Positions 1-5,139 of a stretch of 5,139 bases of DNA are shown here, in pieces. The position numbers and the translations under genes are program-made. Location of the stretch: NCBI GenBank assembly GCA_947176875.1, contig CAMWSI010000084.1:1-5139 (forward strand), written 5' to 3'. The notes under the pieces were generated by a model. The model was not told the origin of the DNA, did no database searches, and saw only the letters and a program-made list of their open reading frames with translations. Every line of letters begins with the position of its first letter. Positions within the stretch are counted from its first letter, which is position 1. Source of the stretch: an uncultured Bacteroidales bacterium (lineage in GTDB: Bacteria; Bacteroidota; Bacteroidia; Bacteroidales; P3).

Positions 1-1001
1 ATATAACGCCTTTGGACTATTTGTGCTATGTCGGGAAACGGGGAATGGGGGCTTTGGAATTTGAGCCTTGCCGGACGTTGGAAGGCTTGGAAGAGTCGTC
101 CGAACTGCATTTGCGGGAACTGACGACTTTGGCCGAGTCGGTGTTTTCGGAGCGGGAGCGTTTCCAAGCTTTGTTGCGGCAGAGCGATAAAAAGGTCATC
201 GATATTTTGAAAGTGGGTACGTCGGCTGGCGGCGCCAAACCCAAGGCCATTGTCGCTTACAACGAAGCGACGGGCGAGGTGCGTTCCGGACAGGTGCGGG
301 CACCGGATGGTTTCGGTTATTGGTTGTTGAAGTTTGACGGCGGCACCTATACGGAACACGAAAAAAAATCTTCGAATCCTAAGGGAATAGGCAATATTGA
401 ATACGCTTATTATCTGATGGCGAAAGACTGTGGCATTCAAATGTCGGAATGCCGTTTGTTGGAAGAGGGGAATTACTGTCATTTCATGACCCGCCGTTTC
501 GACCGCACACCGGCGGGCGAAAAAATCCACATGCAGACGTTGGCCGGGCTGGCGCATTTAGACAGGGATCAGCGTCATTCCTACGAGGAGATATTCGCGG
601 TATTGAGGCGTATGAATCTAGGCATGCCGGCTCAAGAGCAACTTTACCGCCGCATGGTGTTCAATGTGGTTATGCGCAACCACGACGACCATACCAAGAA
701 TTTCTCGTTCCTGATGAACCGGCGGGGCGAATGGACGTTGGCACCTGCCTATGACCTTTGTTACGCCTATTCGCCGGGTGGAAGATGGATCGACCGGCAT
801 CAACTTTCCCTCAATGGCAAACAATCGGATTTCACGCGGCAGGATTTGCGGCAGGTGGCCGAAAATATGGGCATCCGCAAGTCGGCGGCCGTCATAGACC
901 AAATTGTCGAGGTGGCCTCGCGTTGGACGGCATACGCGCAGACAGCCGGCGTGCCAAAGCCGTTGGTTGAACATATCAGGGAAAACCTGATATTGCTATA
1001 A
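1..1001 (+). CDS. hipA: HipA-family serine/threonine kinase toxin, 5' end missing
   Basis: This is the C-terminal part of a HipA-type protein kinase, the toxin of a HipBA type II toxin-antitoxin pair. The known E. coli family member phosphorylates a tRNA synthetase and causes growth arrest. The frame is open from the window edge (ATA at 3-5) and ends with TAA at 999-1001. A TTG at 12 is probably internal, because the segment VGKRGMGALEFEP right after it belongs inside the N-terminal HipA subdomain; roughly 80-100 residues are likely missing. Counting from that TTG codon: GTSAGGAKPK at 69-78 matches the Ser-containing regulatory loop (Ser71 at 222-224 is the likely autophosphorylation residue), KFDGG at 107-111 is the ATP-binding lysine strand, RNHDDHTKN at 222-230 is the catalytic loop (Asp225), and APAYD at 244-248 is the metal-binding DFG-like motif (Asp248). 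All key residues are present, so the kinase looks intact. A hipB antitoxin would be expected upstream, outside the window. Family is certain; the substrate is unknown. Confidence 0.92.
   Translation, partial: ITPLDYLCYVGKRGMGALEFEPCRTLEGLEESSELHLRELTTLAESVFSERERFQALLRQSDKKVIDILKVGTSAGGAKPKAIVAYNEATGEVRSGQVRAPDGFGYWLLKFDGGTYTEHEKKSSNPKGIGNIEYAYYLMAKDCGIQMSECRLLEEGNYCHFMTRRFDRTPAGEKIHMQTLAGLAHLDRDQRHSYEEIFAVLRRMNLGMPAQEQLYRRMVFNVVMRNHDDHTKNFSFLMNRRGEWTLAPAYDLCYAYSPGGRWIDRHQLSLNGKQSDFTRQDLRQVAENMGIRKSAAVIDQIVEVASRWTAYAQTAGVPKPLVEHIRENLILL
973..993. terminator. Candidate hairpin in the shared 3' ends of hipA and gltX
   Basis: ATATCAGG (973-980) and CCTGATAT (986-993) form a perfect 8-bp stem with a GAAAA loop. 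The hairpin lies in the last codons of hipA and immediately past the gltX stop, where a terminator for convergent genes would be expected. Support is only partial. On the + strand the only T-run (GTTTTGTT) begins about 10 nt after the stem, and on the - strand no U-run follows. The stem is also AT-rich and sits inside coding sequence, so it could be chance. Confidence 0.35.
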
Positions 1002-2588
1002 CGTTTTGTTCAGCAGCGCTTCGGTGCGGGCGGCGGCTTCGTCCATGCCCATGAACGCCACGAGCGGAAAGACGTTCGGACCTTGGGCGTCGCCGGTCAG
1101 CGCCAGCCGGAACAGGCTCATGACCTGTCCCATCGGATAGCCTTTCCCGCGGATAAAGGCGAGCGTGTCGTTTTCCATGATGGAACCGACGCCGGCGCTC
1201 CTGCCGACGCCCATGCCCGCGCCCGCGCCTGCCCACGGGCCCGCGCTTTTTTGTTTCATAAAGTCGATGACTTGCCGCAAGGCTTCTCGGTTCTCCGGTT
1301 TGTCGAATTTCTTGATTCCGTTTTCAGTATATTTGTCGGGTCGCACGTACAGCATGGCGGCCCAATCCGTGATTTCGGCCGGAAAGCAGACCCGTTCCTT
1401 GAACAGGCCGGCGATTTCGGACGCCGTACTTCCGGTTATGGCTTGGGTCTTGGCGGCGTCGGTCTGGCCGTAACGCGCTTGCAAATCTTTCAGGATAAGT
1501 TTTCCCAGTTCTTCGTCCGGCCGCATCCGCAGATACTGGGCGTTGAACCAGCGCGCCTTTTCGGGGTTGAACCGCGCCCCGGCCTTGCTCACTTTCTCCA
1601 ACGAGAACGCTTCGGCCAGTTCGTCCAGCGGGAACAACTCCTGTTCCGTACCGGGATTCCAGCCCAACAGCGCGAGCATGTTTACGACCGCTTCGGGAAA
1701 GTAACCCTCTTCGCGGTAGCCTTTCGAAATCTCGCCGCTCTTGGGGTCGTGCCATACGAGCGGAAACACCGGGAATCCGAATTTGTCGCCGTCGCGCTTG
1801 CTGAGTTTCCCCTGTCCCTGCGGTTTGAGCAGGAGCGGCAGGTGCGCGAAAGCCGGCCGGCTGTCCTGCCAGCCGAAGGCTTCGTAGAGCAGGTAGTGCA
1901 GCGGCAGGGAGGGCAGCCACTCCTCGCCGCGTATCACGTGCGTGATTTGCATGAGGTGGTCGTCCACGATATTGGCCAAATGGTAGGTCGGAAGGCCGTC
2001 CGCACTCTTGTACAGCACCTTGTCGTCCAAAGTGTCGGTATTTACCTGCAGGTGGCCGCGGATGAGGTCGTCCATCTCCACCGTCCGGTTTTCGGGCGTC
2101 CGGAACCGGATGACGTAGGCTTCGCCGCGTTCGAGGCGGGCTTTTACCTCTTCGGCCGGCAGAGCCAAGGAGGTCTGCAGCTGCTTGCGGCAGGCGGCGT
2201 TGTAGGCGAAGGCTTCGCCGCGGCTTTCAGCTTCCTTGCGCAGTTTTTCCAGCGTTTCGGCCGTGTCGAAGGCGTAGTAGGCCATGTCCTTGGCGATGAG
2301 TTCGTCGGCGTATTGTTTGTAAATGGCCTTGCGCTCGCTCTGCCGGTAAGGCGCGTGCGGGCCGCCCTCCGCCACCCCTTCGTCGGGTTGCAGGCCGCAC
2401 CAGCGCAAAGCCTCCGTGATATAGGCCTCCGCGCCCGGCACAAACCGCTGGCTGTCGGTGTCTTCGATGCGGAGAATGAATTGCCCGCCGTGTTTTTTGG
2501 CGAACAGATAGTTGTAGAGGGCGGTGCGCAAACCGCCGATATGCAGCGGCCCCGTGGGGCTCGGCGCGAAACGGACACGACAGTTCAT
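996..2588 (-). CDS. gltX: Glutamyl-tRNA synthetase (class I, discriminating or non-discriminating not resolved)
   Basis: The enzyme charges tRNA-Glu with glutamate in the cytoplasm for translation. The protein has 530 residues. The class I signatures are clear: PSPTGPLHIGG at 9-19 (the HIGH-like motif is HIGG) and GKLSKRDGD at 260-268 (KMSKS-like, KLSKR 261-265). Other family blocks are FILRIEDTD at 37-45, EGGPHAPYRQSER at 74-86 and HVIRGEEWLPS at 217-227. The Rossmann catalytic domain covers about residues 1-330 and the helical anticodon-binding domain the rest. The E. coli zinc-ligand cysteines are not seen in the corresponding AYYAFDT region (103-109), so a zinc-free form is likely. I chose the ATG at 2586-2588 because the conserved N-terminus begins there and the promoter lies just upstream; the frame continues 33 codons further, but with non-conserved sequence that overlaps the promoter. 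Unusual: a Gly/Ala-rich insert at about 449-469. The stop (TAG) overlaps the end of hipA by 6 bp. Ser263 matches the serine targeted by E. coli HipA. Confidence 0.97.
   Translation of the reverse strand: MNCRVRFAPSPTGPLHIGGLRTALYNYLFAKKHGGQFILRIEDTDSQRFVPGAEAYITEALRWCGLQPDEGVAEGGPHAPYRQSERKAIYKQYADELIAKDMAYYAFDTAETLEKLRKEAESRGEAFAYNAACRKQLQTSLALPAEEVKARLERGEAYVIRFRTPENRTVEMDDLIRGHLQVNTDTLDDKVLYKSADGLPTYHLANIVDDHLMQITHVIRGEEWLPSLPLHYLLYEAFGWQDSRPAFAHLPLLLKPQGQGKLSKRDGDKFGFPVFPLVWHDPKSGEISKGYREEGYFPEAVVNMLALLGWNPGTEQELFPLDELAEAFSLEKVSKAGARFNPEKARWFNAQYLRMRPDEELGKLILKDLQARYGQTDAAKTQAITGSTASEIAGLFKERVCFPAEITDWAAMLYVRPDKYTENGIKKFDKPENREALRQVIDFMKQKSAGPWAGAGAGMGVGRSAGVGSIMENDTLAFIRGKGYPMGQVMSLFRLALTGDAQGPNVFPLVAFMGMDEAAARTEALLNKTL
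1182..1244 (-). other. Gly/Ala-rich low-complexity insert within GltX
   Basis: Residues 449-469 of GltX run AGPWAGAGAGMGVG followed by RSAGVGS, about half glycine. At the DNA level most codons alternate with GGC or GGT (GCA GGC GCG GGC GCG GGC ATG GGC), a pattern consistent with replication-slippage expansion. The insert separates the helix ending FMKQKS from the next conserved segment IMENDTLAFIRGKGYPMG in the anticodon-binding domain. From memory of the family, other Bacteroidota enzymes have a short ordinary linker here and are about 505 residues long. The reading frame is maintained across it, so it is not a frameshift. Confidence 0.6.
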
Positions 2589-2611
2589 AGAATATTCAAG
2601 ATTTTGAAGTG

Positions 2612-2643
2612 CAAAGATAGTGCAAGGCGATGGCAAAGGCAAA
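2612..2643 (-). promoter_or_regulatory. gltX promoter, Bacteroidota -33/-7 type
   Basis: On the - strand a TTTG (complement of 2640-2643) is followed after 20 nt by TATCTTTG (complement of 2612-2619), matching the Bacteroidota sigma-70 (sigma-ABfr) pattern of a -33 TTTG and a -7 TAnnTTTG. Transcription should start a few bases downstream, near 2606-2608, giving a leader of roughly 20 nt before the gltX ATG. That leader (about 2589-2607) is A/T-rich without a Shine-Dalgarno sequence, as is common in this phylum. A second TTTG at 2634-2637 is only 14 nt from the -7 box and fits less well. Confidence 0.65.
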
Positions 2644-2687
2644 GGCCCGTTCTGAAATCCGGCGGCCGGTCCAACCGAAATTTTCAT

Positions 2688-2695
2688 TATTTTTG
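2688..2695 (+). promoter_or_regulatory. dinB -7 promoter element (TATTTTTG)
   Basis: TATTTTTG fits the Bacteroidota -7 consensus TAnnTTTG and lies 6 nt before the dinB ATG at 2702. No TTTG is present at the expected -33 position (around 2664-2668, which is GC-rich), so the upstream half is weak. If the element is used, transcription would start only 0-4 nt before the start codon, making the mRNA leaderless or nearly so. I see no obvious LexA-like palindrome here that would indicate SOS control. Confidence 0.45.
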
Positions 2696-2701
2696 TTTGT
2701 C

Positions 2702-3796
2702 ATGGCGACGGTTCGTAAGATCATACATATCGACATGGATGCGTTCTACGCCTCGGTGGAACAGCGCGACTTTCCCGAACTGCGTGGCAAGCCGGTCGCG
2801 GTGGGACGGCCGGGGCCGCGCATGGTGGTCAGCACGGCCAGTTACGAGGCGCGACACTACGGCGTGCGTTCGGCCCTGCCGTCGCTCGTGGCGCAGCGGC
2901 TCTGTCCCGACTTGATTTTCCAACCGCCGCGTTTCGACGTGTATAAGGCCGTATCCATGCAGATACGGCAAATTTTCCGCGAATATACCGATTTGGTGGA
3001 GCCGCTTTCGTTGGATGAGGCCTATTTAGATGTGACCCAAGATCTGAAAAATGTGCGTTCCGCCACTTTGATCGCGCGTGAAATCAAGGCCAAAATCAAG
3101 GCGGAGACGGGTTTGACCGCGTCGGCCGGCGTTTCCTACAATAAGTTTTTGGCCAAAATAGCCTCCGACTACCGCAAACCCGACGGATTGTTCGTCATAG
3201 AACCCGCGGCGGCTTTGGACTTCATCGCCGCGCTGCCGATAGAGAAGTTCTACGGCGTGGGGCAGTCCACGGCGCGCAAGATGCACGCCCACGGCATAGC
3301 GACCGGAGCGGATTTGCGCGTCCGTTCCGAAATGGAACTCGTGCATCTGTTCGGCAAGACGGGTCAGTACTATTACGGCATCGCGCGCGGCATCGATAAT
3401 CGGGAAGTCACGCCGCAACGCGAACGAAAATCGTATAGCGTCGAAAACACCTATGTCCGCGATCTTGTGACGAATTTTGAACGCATTACGGAATTGTACC
3501 GCTTGGAACAGCGGCTGTTCGGCCTGCTCGACCGCGACGGCGTCAGCGCACGGACGCTCACGCTCAAAGTGCGTTACAACGATTTTACCGAGCAGAGCAA
3601 GAGCCGTACGTTCGCGTCCGTGCCGCGGGGCTTCGAGGCCTGGCACCACTGTACGGCCGACCTCCGCAAGGACTTCCCCTGGCAGGAGAAAGGCATCCGT
3701 CTCATGGGCTTGGGCGTCCACGGCCTCGTGCGCCCCGGCGAAGCGGACGCTTCGCCCGCCGCTCCCGTTATCTCTCCCGAACTGACGTTGTTCTGA
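2702..3796 (+). CDS. dinB: DNA polymerase IV, Y-family translesion polymerase
   Basis: This is an error-prone Y-family polymerase that copies past damaged bases, recruited to stalled forks by the sliding clamp. At 364 residues it is close to E. coli DinB (351). The palm motifs are intact: HIDMDAFYASVE at 9-20 supplies catalytic Asp11, and PLSLDEAYLDV at 101-111 supplies Asp105 and Glu106. Tyr16 occupies the steric-gate position that excludes ribonucleotides (Phe in E. coli). SAGVSYNKFLAKIASDYRKPDG at 141-162 is a conserved DinB block; the helix-hairpin-helix thumb region PIEKFYGVGQSTARKM lies at 179-194, and the little-finger domain occupies about 240-345. The extreme C-terminus, PELTLF at 359-364, matches the QLxLF-type beta-clamp-binding motif. 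I chose the ATG at 2702 because the homologous N-terminus starts there and the next Met (12) lies inside the catalytic motif; the frame extends upstream to an ATG at 2630, but that part is not family-like and runs through promoter sequence. dnaE follows after 72 bp on the same strand. Confidence 0.97.
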   Translation: MATVRKIIHIDMDAFYASVEQRDFPELRGKPVAVGRPGPRMVVSTASYEARHYGVRSALPSLVAQRLCPDLIFQPPRFDVYKAVSMQIRQIFREYTDLVEPLSLDEAYLDVTQDLKNVRSATLIAREIKAKIKAETGLTASAGVSYNKFLAKIASDYRKPDGLFVIEPAAALDFIAALPIEKFYGVGQSTARKMHAHGIATGADLRVRSEMELVHLFGKTGQYYYGIARGIDNREVTPQRERKSYSVENTYVRDLVTNFERITELYRLEQRLFGLLDRDGVSARTLTLKVRYNDFTEQSKSRTFASVPRGFEAWHHCTADLRKDFPWQEKGIRLMGLGVHGLVRPGEADASPAAPVISPELTLF

Positions 3797-3856
3797 CGCT
3801 TTCATAAGAGTTAGTAAAAATTCAGGTCATTCATATTATCGAATACACGTTTTCCA

Positions 3857-3864
3857 TATCTTTG
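3857..3864 (+). promoter_or_regulatory. dnaE -7 promoter element (TATCTTTG)
   Basis: TATCTTTG is a perfect TAnnTTTG match and identical to the gltX -7 box on the other strand. It ends only 4 nt before the dnaE ATG at 3869, so the transcript would start at or next to the start codon. No clear -33 TTTG is found 19-21 nt upstream. The rest of the 72-bp dinB-dnaE gap (3797-3868) is A/T-rich and contains no convincing terminator hairpin, so read-through from dinB is also possible. Confidence 0.5.
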
Positions 3865-3868
3865 TCCT

Positions 3869-5139
3869 ATGGAAGGAAATCAAACGAATTTATCCGAACC
3901 GACTGTTTCTGAGGTATCCGTGGCGGAACCGACACCGGTTCCCCAACCGATGGCCGAAACGGCTCCCGGGTTCACGCACCTGCACGTCCACACCCGCTAC
4001 TCCATTCTCGACGGCGCCTGCGAGATCGGCCAGTTGCTGAGCAAAGCCAAAGATTTGAACATGAATGCCATGGCCATTACCGACCACGGCAATATGTACG
4101 GCGTCATGGAGTTCGTTGCCAAGGCCAAGGCCAACGGCATCAAGCCGATTGTCGGCTGCGAAGTGTATGTGGCGCCCAAGAGCCGTTTTGAAAAATCGGG
4201 CCGCGAGGAAAGGAGCAGTTACCACCTGATTCTGTTGGCCAAAAACGCCGTGGGCTACCACAATTTGGTCAAACTCTGTTCGTTGAGCCAGCGCAAGGAA
4301 GCCTTTTACTACAAACCGCGTATCGACCACGAATTGCTGGAGCAATACCACGAAGGCCTTATCTGCTGTTCAGCCTGTCTGGCGGGCGAAGTGCCGCAGG
4401 CCATCCTTTCCGGTCAGGAAGAATTATTGAAAGAAAACATCCGTTTCCACCGGTCGCTCTTCGGTCAGGACTACTATTTCGAAATGCAGAACCACGGGCA
4501 CGAAGAGCAGTCGGTGGTGAACGCCCGTCTGGAACAACTCGCCGCCGAATACGGCGTCAAGTGCATCGCCTCCAACGACGTGCATTTCGTCAATGCCGAC
4601 GATTACGAGGCGCACCGCATCCTCATATGCCTCAATACAGGTAAGAAAATCAGCGAGGAGACCAAACTCCTCTATACGGGGCAGGAGTATCTGAAAAGTG
4701 CGGAGGAAATGGCCGCGCTGTTCCCGGGTCATCCGGAATACCTTGAGAACACGCAGGAAATCGTCGATAAAATCGAGGACTTCGAGTTGGAACACGCGCC
4801 TCTGATGCCGCATTTCCCCTTGCCCGAACCCTTTACCTCCGATATGGATTACCTGCGCCACCTTACTTACGAGGGTGCCAAAAAACGCTACGGCGAAAAT
4901 TTCAGGGAGAACGAAACCTTGCGCGAGCGCATCGATTTCGAACTCTCCACCATCGAGGGCATGGGCTTTCCGGGTTACTTCCTCATCGTATGGGACTTTA
5001 TCCGGGCCGCGCGCGAAATGGGCGTGCTGGTGGGTCCCGGCCGTGGTTCGGCGGCGGGGTCGGCCTTGGCGTATTGTTTGGGCATCACCAACATCGACCC
5101 CATCAAATACGACCTGCTGTTCGAGCGGTTCCTCAATCC
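3869..5139 (+). CDS. dnaE: DNA polymerase III alpha subunit, N-terminal part (cut by window edge)
   Basis: This is the replicative chromosomal polymerase subunit. The first 423 codons are present and the frame is still open at the edge; whole DnaE proteins are usually about 1,150-1,250 residues. Residues 36-280 form the PHP domain: [13 protein letters not shown] at 38-49 and beyond, TDHGNMYG at 71-78, GCEVY at 96-100, YHLILLA at 118-124, CSACLAGE at 167-174 and SNDVHF at 235-240. All nine usual PHP metal ligands can be read (His38, His40, Asp49, His73, Glu98, His119, Cys170, Asp237, His239). The palm begins with [10 protein letters not shown] at 389-398, the nucleotide-binding motif of the C-family. 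The window ends at FLN plus two bases, just before the expected PDIDxDF catalytic aspartates. Residues 1-33 are a Pro/Glu/Thr-rich extension before the normal family start. The ATG at 3869 is preferred because the frame is open from there, but Met28 (3950) is an alternative. No Shine-Dalgarno sequence is seen. Confidence 0.97.
   Translation, partial: MEGNQTNLSEPTVSEVSVAEPTPVPQPMAETAPGFTHLHVHTRYSILDGACEIGQLLSKAKDLNMNAMAITDHGNMYGVMEFVAKAKANGIKPIVGCEVYVAPKSRFEKSGREERSSYHLILLAKNAVGYHNLVKLCSLSQRKEAFYYKPRIDHELLEQYHEGLICCSACLAGEVPQAILSGQEELLKENIRFHRSLFGQDYYFEMQNHGHEEQSVVNARLEQLAAEYGVKCIASNDVHFVNADDYEAHRILICLNTGKKISEETKLLYTGQEYLKSAEEMAALFPGHPEYLENTQEIVDKIEDFELEHAPLMPHFPLPEPFTSDMDYLRHLTYEGAKKRYGENFRENETLRERIDFELSTIEGMGFPGYFLIVWDFIRAAREMGVLVGPGRGSAAGSALAYCLGITNIDPIKYDLLFERFLN

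Noticed and set aside
12..14. TTG as the true start of the HipA protein
   Set aside because: The frame is open to the window edge, and the residues right after the TTG belong in the interior of the HipA N-terminal subdomain, so the gene is more likely truncated by the window.
2589..2687. A 33-codon N-terminal extension of GltX
   Set aside because: The extension overlaps the -33/-7 promoter, its residues are unlike the family, and the conserved GluRS N-terminus begins at the ATG ending at 2588.
2630..2701. A 24-codon N-terminal extension of DinB from an ATG at 2630
   Set aside because: The residues are not DinB-like, the stretch covers the gltX -33 box and the dinB -7 box, and the family N-terminus starts at 2702.
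1083..2915. A 610-codon open frame on the + strand antisense to gltX and running into dinB
   Set aside because: It mirrors gltX, whose motifs and length are unmistakable. The translation is low in recognisable motifs, and long antisense frames are expected in GC-rich coding DNA.
3026..3805. A 259-codon open frame on the - strand opposite dinB
   Set aside because: It is the shadow of the intact dinB gene, with no family motifs and no promoter or start signal.
3829..3846. Imperfect inverted repeat ATTC-N8-GAAT in the dinB-dnaE gap, as a possible operator
   Set aside because: The arms are only 4 bp in an A/T-rich stretch, which is easily expected by chance.
3890..4861. Two - strand open frames (3890-4351 and 4424-4861) opposite dnaE
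   Set aside because: They lie wholly within well-conserved dnaE sequence in shadow frames and show no recognisable protein features.

Overview
The window looks like ordinary chromosome from a fairly GC-rich member of the Bacteroidota, probably order Bacteroidales. Three things point there. Candidate promoters carry the Bacteroidota -7 element TAnnTTTG: TATCTTTG before gltX and dnaE, TATTTTTG before dinB. No start codon has a Shine-Dalgarno sequence. The GltX, DinB and DnaE proteins read like Bacteroidales versions (e.g. the GKLSKRDGD motif of GltX). A Rikenellaceae/Alistipes-like source is possible, but that is only an impression.

Layout. (1) 1-1001, + strand: the 3' part of a HipA-family Ser/Thr kinase gene (type II toxin-antitoxin toxin), cut by the left window edge. 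(2) 996-2588, - strand: complete gltX (glutamyl-tRNA synthetase, 530 aa), tail-to-tail with hipA and overlapping it by 6 bp. A perfect 8-bp hairpin lies in the shared 3' ends. (3) 2589-2701: a 113-bp divergent intergenic region with a well-formed gltX promoter and a dinB -7 element. (4) 2702-3796, + strand: complete dinB (Y-family DNA polymerase IV, 364 aa) with a C-terminal sliding-clamp-binding motif. (5) 3797-3868: a 72-bp gap with a -7 element almost touching the next start codon. (6) 3869-5139, + strand: the first 423 codons of dnaE (DNA polymerase III alpha subunit), cut by the right edge just before the expected catalytic aspartate motif. No gene-free stretch exceeds 300 bases.

How the genes relate. 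dinB and dnaE are neighbouring polymerase genes on one strand: a lesion-bypass enzyme followed by the replicative enzyme, both clients of the beta clamp. hipA and gltX are convergent. This is notable because E. coli K-12 HipA poisons translation by phosphorylating GltX on the serine of its KLSKR motif, and this GltX has that serine (Ser263). Whether the adjacency is functional or chance cannot be told from the sequence.

I see no clearly new biological system. The points most worth a second look are the hipA/gltX toxin-target adjacency, a Gly/Ala-rich insertion in GltX, and the apparently leaderless dinB and dnaE transcripts.
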